A stretch of DNA of 64,000 nucleotides, taken from Desulfacinum sp. Lineage in GTDB: Bacteria > Desulfobacterota > Syntrophobacteria > Syntrophobacterales > DSM-9756. Location: the NCBI GenBank assembly GCA_014359885.1, contig JACIYN010000006.1:1-64000 (forward strand), given 5' to 3'. Below are positions 34,482 through 44,668 of this stretch, piece after piece (within the stretch, counting starts at the first letter, position 1; each line of letters begins with the position of its first letter). Below the pieces are notes generated by a model that was not told the DNA's origin, searched no databases, and saw nothing but the letters and a program-made list of their open reading frames with translations. The position numbers and the translations under genes were made by a program.

Positions 34482-34556
34482 CGAGCCACCTCCTTCGGGG
34501 TCCCGTTGGTTGCGGATGCCGCTTTTCGCGTTTCCTGGAATTATAAGGACAAGGGG

Positions 34557-34605
34557 CGTAAATCGTAAATCGTAAATCGTGAGTGGTGAGTGGTGAGTCG
34601 GTGGT
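34557..34605. repeat. Heptanucleotide tandem array, seven units
   Basis: Units CGTAAAT x3, CGTGAGT, GGTGAGT x2 and CGGTGGT in perfect 7-bp phase. It belongs to the same loose CGTNANN family as the arrays at 8539, 41329 and 51721-52003. It lies 76 bases upstream of the DUF151 gene. Confidence 0.9.
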
Positions 34606-34791
34606 CGGGACTGCGGGAGATCCCTCCCCCCTTTTCCAAAAGGGGGCCGGGGGGGATCGGTCCCCATGGATGAGCATGGAAAAAGGGCCATTGACATTAC
34701 CGACGAGTGGTTTTAGAAGCCGTAAACGAAATGGTCCTGTCACAGGAATATTGACATAGCAGGTAAAGCGAATCGCAGGAGGTGGATCATC

Positions 34792-35175
34792 ATGCGCATC
34801 TGTTTCCCGGTATCTCAAGAAAAGGGGTGGGAAAGCCCCGTCTTCGGTCATTTCGGGTCGGCGCCGGCCTTTGTGATCGTGGATACGGACAGCGGGCAAC
34901 TGGAGGAGGTGACAAACGGCGATCTCCATCACGCCCATGGCATGTGCCAGCCCCTGAAGGCCCTGGGAGGCCGGCAGGTGGACGGTGTGGCGGTGGGAGG
35001 CATCGGCATGGGCGCCCTCATGAAGCTCCAGGCCCAGGGAATCACGGTCTATCGGGCCGTGGAAGGGACCGTGAAGGACAACCTGGCCATGCTCAAGGAA
35101 GGGAAGCTTCCCGTCTTTGCGGCCGACTGGACCTGCGCCGGCCATGGCCATGCGGGAGGTTGTGCCCATCGCTAG
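34792..35175 (+). CDS. NifX/NafY-type dinitrogenase iron-molybdenum cofactor-binding domain protein
   Basis: A 127-residue protein of the NifB/NifX/NafY cofactor-carrier fold. FGHFGSAPAFVIVD, the HGMCQPLKAL segment and VDGVAVGGIGMGAL are typical of the stand-alone family found in many anaerobes. Its His- and Cys-rich tail (CAGHGHAGGCAH) could bind metal. ATG 34792 has AGGAGGTGG. It is followed by the FmdB-like gene after 73 bases. Outside nitrogen fixation the function of these proteins is not established. Confidence 0.88.
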   Translation: MRICFPVSQEKGWESPVFGHFGSAPAFVIVDTDSGQLEEVTNGDLHHAHGMCQPLKALGGRQVDGVAVGGIGMGALMKLQAQGITVYRAVEGTVKDNLAMLKEGKLPVFAADWTCAGHGHAGGCAHR

Positions 35176-35248
35176 CGCCCTGCGGACACATTGCTGCGCG
35201 GGGGTGGTTTCCCCCCGGCGTTTCCGGCGGGATGCAGGAAGGATAGCA

Positions 35249-35497
35249 ATGCCGATTTACGAATACGTATGCGGTCGGTGCGGCCGGGTTTCAGAACACC
35301 TGGTCTTCGGGGGTTCCGAACCGACGGTGTGCACCCATTGTGGAAGCGGGGCCCTCCACAGGCTCTTGTCGGCACCGTCTCCGGCCTCGGGGAGTCGTCC
35401 GGCCCATCGGGTGGCGGGTGCCGGCGACACGGGGTGCTGCGGTTCCAGCCCGAGCACCCGGGGATGTGTTCCCGGGTCCTGCTGCGGGAAGGCCTAG
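35249..35497 (+). CDS. FmdB-family zinc ribbon protein
   Basis: An 82-residue protein with the MPIYEYVCGRCG start of the FmdB/regulatory zinc-ribbon family and a second CxxC (VCTHCGSG), giving a four-Cys zinc site within residues 8-32. The tail is Ser/Gly/Cys-rich (GCCGS, GSCCGKA) and may be disordered. AGGAAGGA precedes the ATG. It sits next to the NifX-like gene, a common pairing. Confidence 0.85.
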   Translation: MPIYEYVCGRCGRVSEHLVFGGSEPTVCTHCGSGALHRLLSAPSPASGSRPAHRVAGAGDTGCCGSSPSTRGCVPGSCCGKA

Positions 35498-35538
35498 GAG
35501 TTAGCCTGAGAATGGCTCATTCGCTAGAAGGCCCTCCG

Positions 35539-35697
35539 AAAACGGCGGGGATGATCGGGTTTCTCGTAGCGCAGCCCTTTAGGGCTGCGGAAGAGCCCCC
35601 GGGCGTCGGGTGGACAGTGGGGTATTGCGTGTCAATTCCAGGGGGTGCGTCGGCCCTTTCCCGCGGGGCTAAAGCCCCGCGGCTACGAAAAGAGCGG
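35539..35697. repeat. Repeat C copy (two-palindrome module)
   Basis: Contains GCAGCCCTTTAGGGCTGC followed about 100 bases later by CGCGGGGCTAAAGCCCCGCG and GGCTACGAAAAG. The same pair in the same or reverse order occurs at 51330-51499 and 63629-63795. It fills most of the 485-base gap 35498-35982. Confidence 0.85.
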
Positions 35698-35770
35698 AAA
35701 TCCTCCGGCTTCCTGAGCCGGGGAGACATTCTCGCATAAAGTCCCATCACGCGGGACAAGACAACGAAGG

Positions 35771-35865
35771 ATGAAACGCACCTTTGGGAAGCCGGCTCCT
35801 GTAGGGGCGAATGATGATTCGCCCCTACAGGCCGCGGGCACGAACGGTGCGGGGTCGCGTTTCAT
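35771..35865. repeat. Repeat A copy 3
   Basis: Core palindrome at 35799-35830 with arms ATGAAACGC and GCGTTTCAT, in reverse orientation relative to copy 1. It lies downstream of cysS. Confidence 0.9.
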
Positions 35866-35982
35866 ACGAACTTCCGGCGGACCGAAGCCCTGGCGGCCGG
35901 CTTCCGGAGATCCCGTCCTGGCCGGCGATCCGAAGTGCGTCCGCCCTGCAGGGGTTGCGGGCGCCGCGGTGCAGGGGTTCCG

Positions 35983-37460
<1,478 letters not shown>

Positions 37461-37464
<4 letters not shown>

Positions 37465-37952
37465 GAAACCGCTCCTTCCTCTCGCTTTTCGATCAGGACC
37501 ACGGCATAGGCGGCGATGCCTTCCCTTCTGCCGACGAATCCAAGCCCTTCGGTGGTGGTGGCCTTGACGTTGACCGCTCCGGGCTCCAGTCCCATGGCGT
37601 GGGCGATCCGTTCGCACATCCGGGGGATGTGGGGCGCCAGCTTGGGCCGTTCGGCCAAGACCACGGCGTCTGCATTGACCGGCCGGTACCCGGCGTGGCC
37701 GACGCGCCGCGTGCACTCCTCCAGCAGGAGAAGGCTGGAAATCCCGCGATATCTCTCGTCCGAGTCCGGGAAGTGGCGGCCGATGTCGCCCAGGGCCGCC
37801 GCCCCCAGCAGGGCGTCGCAGACGGCATGCACCAGGACGTCCGCATCCGAATGACCCAGGAGCCCCCGGTCGTGGGGAATCTCCACGCCGCCCAAAACAA
37901 GGGGCCGGCCTTCGGCGAACCGGTGCACATCGTAGCCCATTCCCACCCTCAA
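37461..37952 (-). CDS. ispF: 2-C-methyl-D-erythritol 2,4-cyclodiphosphate synthase
   Basis: A 163-residue enzyme of the MEP isoprenoid pathway. [27 protein letters not shown] (metal-binding Asp and His) and the C-terminal [21 protein letters not shown] are diagnostic. It is normally a trimer in the cytoplasm. It lies between ispD (separated by a repeat A copy) and cysS. Confidence 0.98.
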
Positions 37953-38132
37953 GGGTTTCCTCCCTCCGCCTAATTTCTTGCGTTTATGGCCGCCCTCGAG
38001 CCACCCTGCGTGGGTGAAGGGTCCGTAGCGGGCTGCAACTCGTCCCGTGGGAGCGCCGCATTACCGCCCATTCGCATACACAGACCGTTTCCTTTTGCTT
38101 CAAGCTCCCCCACGGAGGTGCGTGACAGCGAA

Positions 38133-38222
38133 GGATAAAATGCAGCTTTCGGAAGCTGACCGCTGTAGGGGCGAATGATCATTCGCCCCTACAGTTCCGT
38201 GTGCGGATGAGACCCGGTCATG
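38133..38222. repeat. Repeat A copy 4, between ispD and ispF
   Basis: Core palindrome CTGTAGGGGCGAATGATC / ATTCGCCCCTACAG at 38163-38194; the outer arms have drifted. It occupies part of the 273-bp gap that separates two genes normally adjacent or fused. Confidence 0.85.
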
Positions 38223-38226
38223 TTTC

Positions 38227-38970
38227 CTAAAGACTCCGCGGCCGTGATCCGTCGCGGGCGGTGTCTTTCAGGTGCTTCCAGGCCCAGCGGAGGTCCTCCG
38301 GGGTGGTGATCTTCACGTTGGTGCGTTCCCCCTCCACCACGGCCACCGCAATTCCCAGTTCTTCCACCAGGGCGGCGTCGTCTGTGGCCCGATGACCCTC
38401 CTTGCCCGCCCTTTCGTAGGCCGTGCGAAGGATGTCCCGGCGGAAGACCTGCGGGGTCTGGGCGAGCCACACATGACGGCGGTCCAGGGTCTTTTCCACA
38501 CGACCGTTTCGGACCAGCTTGACCGTGTCCACGGCGGGGCAGGCGCAGACGGCGGCGCCCGTTTCCCGGGCGGCCTCCAGGGTGCGTCGGAAAAGATCCG
38601 GGGAGGCGAAGGGCCTCACCCCGTCGTGGATACAGACCCAGCGACAGGTGGGTGGGAGAACCTCCAGGCCGTTGCGCACACTGTCCTGGCGCTCCCGGCC
38701 TCCCGCCGTCACCCGGACGGGGCAGGGCGGCTTCACGCCGTCCAGGAGGCTCTCCGCCCATTCCAGAAACGGAGGGGGAACCACCACCACCACGCCGCTC
38801 AGGAAGTCCAGGCGGTGGAGGACCTCCAGGGTCCAGGCCAACAAGGGTCTTCCCTCCAGATGGTGGAACTGCTTGGGGTGGGAAAGGCCCATGCGCACGC
38901 CGCTTCCCGCGGCGGGCACGATCATCCACACCTCTTCGGCGGCTCCGGTTCCCCTTGGGTCGTTTCCCAT
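38227..38970 (-). CDS. ispD: 2-C-methyl-D-erythritol 4-phosphate cytidylyltransferase
   Basis: A 247-residue MEP-pathway enzyme that makes CDP-methylerythritol. The nucleotide loop VPAAGSGVRMG, the KQFHHLEGRPLL segment, GGRERQDSVRNGL, HDGVRPFASPD and AQTPQVFRRDIL are all present. I chose the ATG at 38970 because the EEVWMIVPAAG strand needs residues before it; the internal Met at 38925 is a possible later start. Confidence 0.95.
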   Translation of the reverse strand: MGNDPRGTGAAEEVWMIVPAAGSGVRMGLSHPKQFHHLEGRPLLAWTLEVLHRLDFLSGVVVVVPPPFLEWAESLLDGVKPPCPVRVTAGGRERQDSVRNGLEVLPPTCRWVCIHDGVRPFASPDLFRRTLEAARETGAAVCACPAVDTVKLVRNGRVEKTLDRRHVWLAQTPQVFRRDILRTAYERAGKEGHRATDDAALVEELGIAVAVVEGERTNVKITTPEDLRWAWKHLKDTARDGSRPRSL

Positions 38971-39118
38971 TGCGACTCCGCGCGCTTGCGCCTCCGGCGG
39001 CGCCGGTGCATCCCGGGAGCGCGGCCGTCCCACCCGCACTGCCCCGGGAAAAGGCTTTCGGGAACAGGGTCGGACAAGCTTCCGGCGCATGCATCGGCCG
39101 ACACAAAAAAGGGGGATT

Positions 39119-39497
39119 GGAGGAGCGCGTAAGCCGGGTTCTGTTCCCGCCGGGAAGGGCGGGCCCCGATCATTCCTCTAGGCCCGACGTTGCCGCCGGG
39201 CTCGAGCGGCCGACCCGGGAGCTTCAGGCGGGCAACCCTTAAACGCTCCCCTACTTGGCCTTGCTCCGGGTGGGGTTTACCGAGCTCCCGGTGTCACCAC
39301 CGGGACTGGTGAGCTCTTACCTCACCGTTTCACCCTTACCGAGCACCCAACCGGTGGAGTGCTCGGCGGTCTGTTTTCTGTGGCACTTTCCTGCTCGTCG
39401 CCGAGACTGGGTGTTACCCAGCACCCTGCCCTGTGGAGCCCGGACTTTCCTCCCGTCGCGCCCGCGGGGCGCGACCGGCGATCGGGTACGCTCCTCC
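39119..39497 (-). ncRNA. rnpB: RNase P RNA (bacterial type A)
   Basis: Minus-strand RNA of about 379 nt with the universally conserved GAGGAAAGTCCGGGCTCC near the 5' end, the ACAGGGCAG and CCACAGAAAACAGACCG-type core (here GTGCCACAGAAAACAGACCG), GGTAAGGGTGAAACGGTG, and a 3' end GAACAGAACCCGGCTTACG. The two ends pair (GGAGGAGCG with CGCTCCTCC). A T-tract at 39105-39110 on the minus strand follows. Confidence 0.97.
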
Positions 39498-39546
39498 AAA
39501 TCCCCTCGAAAATTAGCAATAAATGGCAGGGAGTGCAAGGGACGGA
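39494..39546. repeat. 53-bp direct repeat, copy 1 (rnpB 5' edge and promoter)
   Basis: Matches 40431-40483 at 47 of 53 positions without gaps. The two copies bracket the nucleotidyltransferase gene pair. This copy carries the rnpB promoter. Confidence 0.9.
39510..39538 (-). promoter_or_regulatory. Putative sigma-70 promoter of rnpB
   Basis: On the minus strand TTGCAC, 17-base spacer, TAATTT. The predicted start falls at about 39503, directly before the mature RNA. Confidence 0.55.
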
Positions 39547-39600
39547 GATGTTCTTCGGGTGCCGGTCGGGTGAGGGCGGCGCTTGGCTGTGGCTAAACCT

Positions 39601-40170
39601 TCAAGACCGGGGCTTGCCGCAAGCTGCGCGCAGCTGTTGGAAGGTTTGAACAAAGCGCCCTCCGGGAACGGCCTGGTCGAATTGCGCAAGCCAACGCACT
39701 ATGTAGCCTGCATCCACCTCCGGCTTCTTGATGAGTATGGACCGAACGTCTTCCAGGTCCCGGGGCCTTCCGGCGAAGAGTTTGTGGATGATCACGTCTT
39801 CGGCGGAGGCGAACATAACATCCTCTCCCCCGATGTGTACGGAAACGGCTCGCCCGATGGCCTGTCGCTCGTAAGGGGTGAACGAGAAGATCAGGTCCAC
39901 GCGGATCCCCGTGCTGGGCTCGATGGTCGGCAAGACGTGGGTATCCCGAACGAAGGCTTGATCATCTTCAGGAAGGATTTTGAGACCTGCCGAAAGGGCG
40001 GCCTCTTTGACAAGTTCCAGGGAGTCGATGTCGACGCCTAGAGTGATGTCGATATCCTTGGTCAAACGTGGCTCACCATGGACGAGAAGCGCCTGCCCGC
40101 CGATGACCATGTAAGGCAAGGAAGCAGCTTCAAGGGACCGGGCTACGGCTGCGAGGATTGCGTCAAACAT
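39601..40170 (-). CDS. Nucleotidyltransferase (MNT/AbiEii-like)
   Basis: A 189-residue protein with the minimal nucleotidyltransferase pattern: VIGGQALLVHGEPRLTKDIDITLG (split around residue 22-45) gives the GG loop and the DxD metal ligands, and RVDLIF supplies the third acidic residue. SAEDVIIHKLFAGRPRDLEDV is typical of AbiEii-type or DUF-type nucleotidyltransferases linked to toxin-antitoxin modules. Its start overlaps the small upstream gene by 8 bases. The target is unknown. Confidence 0.75.
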   Translation of the reverse strand: MFDAILAAVARSLEAASLPYMVIGGQALLVHGEPRLTKDIDITLGVDIDSLELVKEAALSAGLKILPEDDQAFVRDTHVLPTIEPSTGIRVDLIFSFTPYERQAIGRAVSVHIGGEDVMFASAEDVIIHKLFAGRPRDLEDVRSILIKKPEVDAGYIVRWLAQFDQAVPGGRFVQTFQQLRAACGKPRS

Positions 40171-40360
40171 GGTTCAGGATTCTCGCAATCCGTATGTCCA
40201 CCTCGATGCCCTCCAAAGGGTCTTTCAAGGGCATTGCACCGACGGCTACGGCTTCCTGCCACAAGGCTTCGAAGATGCGCAGCTTGGCCGCAGGATCCGT
40301 CTTGTCCTGTCGGATCCTTTCCTCGTTGAACCGCTGCAACTTCTCGGGATTGGTGATCAT
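40163..40360 (-). CDS. Small partner of the nucleotidyltransferase
   Basis: A 65-residue protein (NPEKLQRFNEERIRQDKTD at the N-terminus, mostly helical) directly upstream of and overlapping the nucleotidyltransferase gene by 8 bases. This layout resembles two-gene toxin-antitoxin or AbiEi/Eii-like modules, but the small protein matches no antitoxin family I recognise. A degraded copy of the rnpB promoter lies about 70 bases upstream and may drive it. Confidence 0.6.
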   Translation of the reverse strand: MITNPEKLQRFNEERIRQDKTDPAAKLRIFEALWQEAVAVGAMPLKDPLEGIEVDIRIARILNHV

Positions 40361-40430
40361 GGTCCGGCTCCACCTTTGGGAGAATGGTTTTCCTGATCCG
40401 CTCTCATACCATGGCGGACATCCTCCGCCC

Positions 40431-40483
40431 CTCCAAATCCCCTTGAAAATCAGCCATACATGGAAGGGAGTCCAAGGGACGGA
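40431..40483. repeat. 53-bp direct repeat, copy 2
   Basis: 89% identical to 39494-39546. On the minus strand it retains TTGGAC, 17-base spacer, TGATTT, a weaker form of the rnpB promoter, placed upstream of the nucleotidyltransferase pair. Confidence 0.85.
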
Positions 40484-40507
40484 AGGCGGGATGGAATGAA
40501 ACGGATT

Positions 40508-40906
40508 TCAGTCCACGGGCCGGATGTTTCGGCGGGCCCAGTCGATGAGTTCCTCATAGGTGGTGCCTTTGGGGAAAAACTCGGCCACGCCCAGCTTCTT
40601 GAGCTCATCCACGGCCGCCTCATCGAAATAGCCTCCGGCCGTGACGCCAATGGAATGGGCGCCGTTTTCCCGGAGCCGCTCCAACAGGTCCCGGAACTGG
40701 TCCGGGGTCGCGCCGGGCAGGGTGGTGATGCCGATGTGGTCCACCGATTCCTGGAGGGCCGCGTTGACGATGGCCCGGGGATCTTCCGATTCGGTGTAGA
40801 TCACCTCGAACCCGGCCTCGCTGAAAGCTCCGGAAAGTCTCATGAGGGCCGCCTCGTGGCCCTCTCCGAATTTGGCCATGAGAATCCGCACTTTTCGCCC
40901 GGTCAT
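40508..40906 (-). CDS. Cobalamin B12-binding domain protein (small mutase-subunit-like)
   Basis: A 132-residue protein with the fold of the methylmalonyl-CoA mutase B12-binding subunit: RILMAKFGEGHEAAL, GAFSEAGFEVIYTE, HIGITTLPGATPDQF, VTAGGYFDEAA and LGVAEFFPKGT line up with that family. The cobalamin motif DxHxxG reads E-G-H-E-A-A here: His is kept, Asp is Glu, Gly is Ala. It may bind cobalamin weakly or have lost it. ATG 40906 has GAGGGGG. No large mutase subunit is nearby. Confidence 0.75.
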   Translation of the reverse strand: MTGRKVRILMAKFGEGHEAALMRLSGAFSEAGFEVIYTESEDPRAIVNAALQESVDHIGITTLPGATPDQFRDLLERLRENGAHSIGVTAGGYFDEAAVDELKKLGVAEFFPKGTTYEELIDWARRNIRPVD

Positions 40907-41012
40907 ATCTTCCCCCTCGCGTTCCTTGGTGGTCGCCCCGGCGAGCCGGGTGGGGTGGAGCGGCACTGCGGCGTGTGCCCGCCCGGTTCGGACTCCTTTA
41001 CGGAGCCTTGTC

Positions 41013-41225
41013 TCAGCTTCCCTGATACTTGAACGAAATGGCGACCCGCGCCCGATAGGCGACCACCTTCCCCTCTTCCAGTTTCATGTCCAGCTTGGTG
41101 ATTTCGGCGATTCTCAGGTCCCGGAGCGATTTGGCCGCCGTCTCCACGGCGTTCTTGGCCGCCTCTTCCCAGGAAACGGTGCTGGTACCCACCAGTTCAA
41201 TGATCTTGTAGACGCTTTCCGCCAT
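41013..41225 (-). CDS. Dodecin
   Basis: A 70-residue dodecin, a small hollow dodecameric protein that stores flavin and often CoA. YKIIELVGTSTVSWEEAAKNAV is split across residues 6-27, and the C-terminal KLEEGKVVAYRARVAISFKY strand is characteristic. GGAAAGGGGG precedes the ATG. It is on the same strand as the B12-binding-like gene, 106 bases upstream. Confidence 0.93.
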   Translation of the reverse strand: MAESVYKIIELVGTSTVSWEEAAKNAVETAAKSLRDLRIAEITKLDMKLEEGKVVAYRARVAISFKYQGS

Positions 41226-41328
41226 GGGTGCCCCCTTTCCGACCTGCGTGCCGTGCAGGTCCGCGGCACCCGCCGCGACCGCCGCTCCACGCCCATCCCC
41301 GCGCCCCCCTTTGGGAAAGAAGGGAGGC

Positions 41329-41356
41329 GGATCACGGATTACGGATCACGGATAAC
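41329..41356. repeat. Heptanucleotide tandem array, four units
   Basis: GGATCAC, GGATTAC, GGATCAC, GGATAAC in 7-bp phase, 50 bases downstream of the ruvB stop. Same family as the other heptamer arrays. Confidence 0.85.
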
Positions 41357-41406
41357 GAACATATAACCGGGCCGGGAACGGAAGCGTAGAGAAAACCCGG
41401 TTGCCG

Positions 41407-42426
41407 TCAAAAAAGGCGCAGCTGCCCCGAGGTGCGGTAGGGCAGCCCCAGGTGCTCGAAGGCCAGGCGGGTGGCCACGCGACCCCGGGGGGTCTTCTTC
41501 AAAAACCCCTCCTGGATGAGATAGGGTTCGTACACCTCCTCCAGGGTGTCCTTTTCCTCGGACACGGCCGCCGCCAGGGTGTCGATGCCCACGGGGCCGC
41601 CATCGTATTTTTCGATGATCGTGGAGAGGATGCGCCGGTCCATGCGATCGAAACCCCGTTCGTCCACGTCGAGCATCTTGAGGGCCGCATCGGCCACTTC
41701 CCGGGTGATCACGCCTTCCGCCCGCACCTCCGCATAGTCGCGGACGCGGCGAAGCAGCCGGTTGGCGATGCGTGGGGTTCCCCGGGACCTCTTGGCGATC
41801 TCCAGGGCGCCGTGATCGTCGATGGCGATGTTCAAGATCCGGGCGGCGCGCACCACGATCTCCTTGAGATCCTTCACGGGGTAGAACTCCAGGCGGAGCA
41901 CCACGCCGAAGCGGTCCCTCAGGGGCGGCGACAGGAGCCCGGCCCGGGTGGTGGCGCCCACCAGGGTGAAGGGCGGGAGGTCCAGTTTGATGGTTCGCGC
42001 GGAAGGGCCCTGTCCGATGATGATGTCCAACTGGAAATCCTCCATGGCCGGGTAGAGGATTTCTTCCACCACGTGGTTGAGCCGGTGGATTTCGTCGATG
42101 AAGAGAACCGATCGGGGTTCCAGGTTGGTGAGGATGGCCGCCAGATCTCCGGGTCGTTCGATGACGGGTCCGGAGGTGGCCCGGAAGGGCACGCCCATCT
42201 CGTGGCTGATGATGGCCGCCAGGGAGGTTTTCCCCAGGCCCGGATGCCCGTGGAGAAGCACGTGATCCAGCGGTTCCCCGCGCTGGAGGGCGGCTTCCAC
42301 GAAGATCTTCAGGTTTTCCTTGAGGGTGTGCTGGCCCAGGTATTCCTGGAAGGACCGGGGTCGGAGGCTGTTTTCCAGCCCCAGGTCTTCCTCCCGGGGA
42401 TGCGGTTCCACCAATCGGTCCGTCAT
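41407..42426 (-). CDS. ruvB: Holliday junction branch migration ATPase RuvB
   Basis: A 339-residue AAA+ helicase motor. Walker [10 protein letters not shown], Walker [10 protein letters not shown], sensor [17 protein letters not shown] and the winged-helix C-terminus ([10 protein letters not shown]) are present. It acts with RuvA on Holliday junctions. ATG 42426 chosen because MTDRLVEP is the standard family start. A 321-bp gap with a repeat A copy separates it from ruvA, normally adjacent. Confidence 0.98.
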   Translation of the reverse strand: MTDRLVEPHPREEDLGLENSLRPRSFQEYLGQHTLKENLKIFVEAALQRGEPLDHVLLHGHPGLGKTSLAAIISHEMGVPFRATSGPVIERPGDLAAILTNLEPRSVLFIDEIHRLNHVVEEILYPAMEDFQLDIIIGQGPSARTIKLDLPPFTLVGATTRAGLLSPPLRDRFGVVLRLEFYPVKDLKEIVVRAARILNIAIDDHGALEIAKRSRGTPRIANRLLRRVRDYAEVRAEGVITREVADAALKMLDVDERGFDRMDRRILSTIIEKYDGGPVGIDTLAAAVSEEKDTLEEVYEPYLIQEGFLKKTPRGRVATRLAFEHLGLPYRTSGQLRLF

Positions 42427-42747
42427 GTGGAAAGCCTTCTTCCTTTGGGGCTTGCGGCCGGGGCGTGCACGGCGATTTTCGCGGCGCTCCCGCCGAGGCA
42501 ACCCCCACCCCTAACCAACGGGTTATCCGCTTCGTGGGGCCCGGTTTTACGCCCGCTCTCCAAAACCCCACGACGGGAGGGAATCGCCCGGTTACATGAA
42601 ACGCCACCTTGTCCTGTTCGGGCGCGCGGCCTGTAGGGGCGAATAATCATTCGCCCCTACAGGGCCCTGCTTCCCAAAGGTGCGTTTCATCCTTCGTTGT
42701 CACGGGCCGTCCGTGATGGCAGTTAATGATCATGGCGAGGCCCACCG
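42427..42747. other. 321-bp gap between ruvA and ruvB
   Basis: Holds repeat A copy 5 (42594-42690) and GC-rich sequence near 42470-42560; no gene, no confident promoter. If ruvB is still read from the upstream genes, the element is part of the transcript. Confidence 0.6.
42594..42690. repeat. Repeat A copy 5, between ruvA and ruvB
   Basis: Core palindrome at 42631-42662, arms ATGAAACGC and GCGTTTCAT intact, same orientation as copy 1. Confidence 0.9.
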
Positions 42748-43356
42748 TCACCCCAGCATGCGCAGGGCCTCGCGCAGCAGCGCTTCCAGCGATGGGGTAG
42801 CGTCCCCACCGCCGAGAGCGCTTCGGGCCTTCTTCAGGGCCTTGGTGGCTTCCGAAGGCCGATAGCCCAGATTGACCAGGGCCGAAAAGGCGTCGGCGAA
42901 GCCGTCGTCTCCCGGCGGGGATTCGATGAAAGGCGCCTCCCGTTCGGGCACCTGCAGCTTCAGGCGGTCTTTCAGTTCCAGCAGGATTCGCTCGGCCGTC
43001 TTCTTGCCGATGCCCGGAATCTTCTGCAGCCGCTGCCGGTCCTGGAACTGTACCACGCGTCGCAGTTCGTCCGGCTGGATGCCGGAAAGGATGGTGAGAG
43101 CCATCTTGGGTCCCACGCCGGAGATGGCGATGAGGAGCCCGAACATCTCCTTTTCTTCCACCGTATGGAAGCCGAAGAGCTGCAGGGCGTCCTCCCGAAC
43201 GTGGGTGTGCACGTAGAGGGAGGCCGCGGCTCCCGTTTCCGGGAGATGATAGAAGGTGCTCAGCGGCACGTGGACGCAGTAGCCCACGCCATGCACGTCC
43301 ACGATCACGTGATCCGGGGCCTTGTGGCGAAGGATTCCTTCCAGATGGGCGATCAT
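42748..43356 (-). CDS. ruvA: Holliday junction DNA-binding protein RuvA
   Basis: A 202-residue tetrameric junction-binding protein: OB domain (MIAHLEGILRHKAPDHVIV), two HhH motifs (LLIAISGVGPKMAL and LQKIPGIGKKTAERI), and the mobile C-terminal domain contacting RuvB (ALVNLGYRPSEATKAL). The ATG shares four bases with the ruvC stop. Confidence 0.98.
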   Translation of the reverse strand: MIAHLEGILRHKAPDHVIVDVHGVGYCVHVPLSTFYHLPETGAAASLYVHTHVREDALQLFGFHTVEEKEMFGLLIAISGVGPKMALTILSGIQPDELRRVVQFQDRQRLQKIPGIGKKTAERILLELKDRLKLQVPEREAPFIESPPGDDGFADAFSALVNLGYRPSEATKALKKARSALGGGDATPSLEALLREALRMLG

Positions 43357-43856
43357 CGCTGCTCCCACACCTGCCGGCAGAGCCTTGAGCTGCGCGAGTG
43401 GATGTGGCAGACGGCCACCGCCAGCGCGTCGGCCGCATGGGAACTCAGCCGGCCGGTAACGCCCAGCAGGGTGCGAACCATCTGCATCACCTGGTCCTTG
43501 TCCGCCTTGCCGTAGCCCACCACCGCTTGCTTGATTTGCAGGGCGCTGTATTCGAACACGGGAAGCCCGGCGTGGACCCCGGCCACCACCGCCGCACCGC
43601 GCGCCTGGCCCAGGATGAGGGCGCTCTTGGCGTTTCGGGACATGAAAACGTCCTCCACGGCGCATTCGTCCGGAGCCGTTTCCCGGATGAGCGCATGGAT
43701 CCTCCCGAAGATGAGCCCGAGCCTTTCGGGGAAGGGAAGGGACCCGGGAACGGCGATGGTGCCGCTCGTCACATGCACCAGCCGGTTTCCGTGACCGTCC
43801 ACCACGCCGTAACCGGTGTGGCGGGATCCCGGGTCGATGCCCAACACTCGAATCAT
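43353..43856 (-). CDS. ruvC: Holliday junction resolvase RuvC
   Basis: A 167-residue endonuclease with the acidic site of the RNase H-like fold: LGIDPGSRHTGYGV (Asp7), AVEDVFMSRNAKSA (Glu), and DALAVAVCHIH near the C-terminus. It resolves junctions processed by RuvAB. It follows the YebC gene and overlaps ruvA, giving the usual yebC-ruvC-ruvA order. Confidence 0.98.
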   Translation of the reverse strand: MIRVLGIDPGSRHTGYGVVDGHGNRLVHVTSGTIAVPGSLPFPERLGLIFGRIHALIRETAPDECAVEDVFMSRNAKSALILGQARGAAVVAGVHAGLPVFEYSALQIKQAVVGYGKADKDQVMQMVRTLLGVTGRLSSHAADALAVAVCHIHSRSSRLCRQVWEQR

Positions 43857-43904
43857 GGATGCCCGTCCGCGCTCATGGGGGTTCGTTTTCGGGGCGCTGC
43901 GCCT

Positions 43905-44654
43905 TTACGCCACGGCGTTCAGGATCTCGTCCGGGATGTCGAAGTTGGCGTAGGCATGCTGCACGTCGTCATTGTCTTCCAGCATGTCCATGAGTCGCAG
44001 GAGCTGCTGGGCGGTCTTTTCGTCTTCCACCCGCACGGTGGTCTGGGGCACCATGGTCACTTCCGCCATTTCATAGACCAGGCCCCGTTCGTCGAAGGCG
44101 GCCTTCACCTTTTCAAAATCGGCCACCGTGGTGACCACCTCGAACTGGTCCTCCTGGTCCCGCACGTCTTCGGCGCCCGCCTCCAGGGCCACCTCCATGA
44201 CTTCCTCTTCGCTCACCTTCTCCTTGCTGAAGACGATCATGCCGTGCTTGTCGAACATCCAGGCCACGCAGCCGGCCTCCCCCAGGCTGCCCCCGTTCTT
44301 CGTGAAGATGTGGCGCACCTCGCTGGCGGCACGGTTGCGGTTGTCCGTCATGGCCTCCACCAGGATGGCCACCCCGCCCGGGCCGTAGCCCTCGTAGATG
44401 ACCTCTTCGTAGGCCGCTCCTTCCAGTTCCCCCGTACCCTTCTTGATGGCCCGTTCGATGTTGTCCTTGGGCATGTTTTCCGCCTTGGCCGCGGCGATGG
44501 CCGCCCGCAGGCGGGGATTGGCCTCGGGGTCGCCGCCGCCCATGCGGGCCGCCACGGTGATTTCCTTGATGAGCTTGGTGAAGATCTTGCCGCGCTTGGC
44601 GTCCTGGGCGGCCTTCTTGTGACGAATGGTGCTCCACTTGGAATGTCCTGACAT
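43905..44654 (-). CDS. yebC: YebC/PmpR family transcriptional/translation regulator
   Basis: A 249-residue protein beginning [22 protein letters not shown]-type sequence (start of the family) with [27 protein letters not shown] and [15 protein letters not shown]. The family binds DNA or affects translation of proline-rich stretches (TACO1-like). Position just before ruvC is conserved in many bacteria. Confidence 0.97.
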   Translation of the reverse strand: MSGHSKWSTIRHKKAAQDAKRGKIFTKLIKEITVAARMGGGDPEANPRLRAAIAAAKAENMPKDNIERAIKKGTGELEGAAYEEVIYEGYGPGGVAILVEAMTDNRNRAASEVRHIFTKNGGSLGEAGCVAWMFDKHGMIVFSKEKVSEEEVMEVALEAGAEDVRDQEDQFEVVTTVADFEKVKAAFDERGLVYEMAEVTMVPQTTVRVEDEKTAQQLLRLMDMLEDNDDVQHAYANFDIPDEILNAVA

Positions 44655-44668
44655 CGGTCGGTCCTCCC

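Noticed and set aside
34684-34714. Possible promoter TTGACATTACC... before the NifX-like gene
   Set aside because: The -35 box is good but no acceptable -10 box occurs at 16-18 bases.
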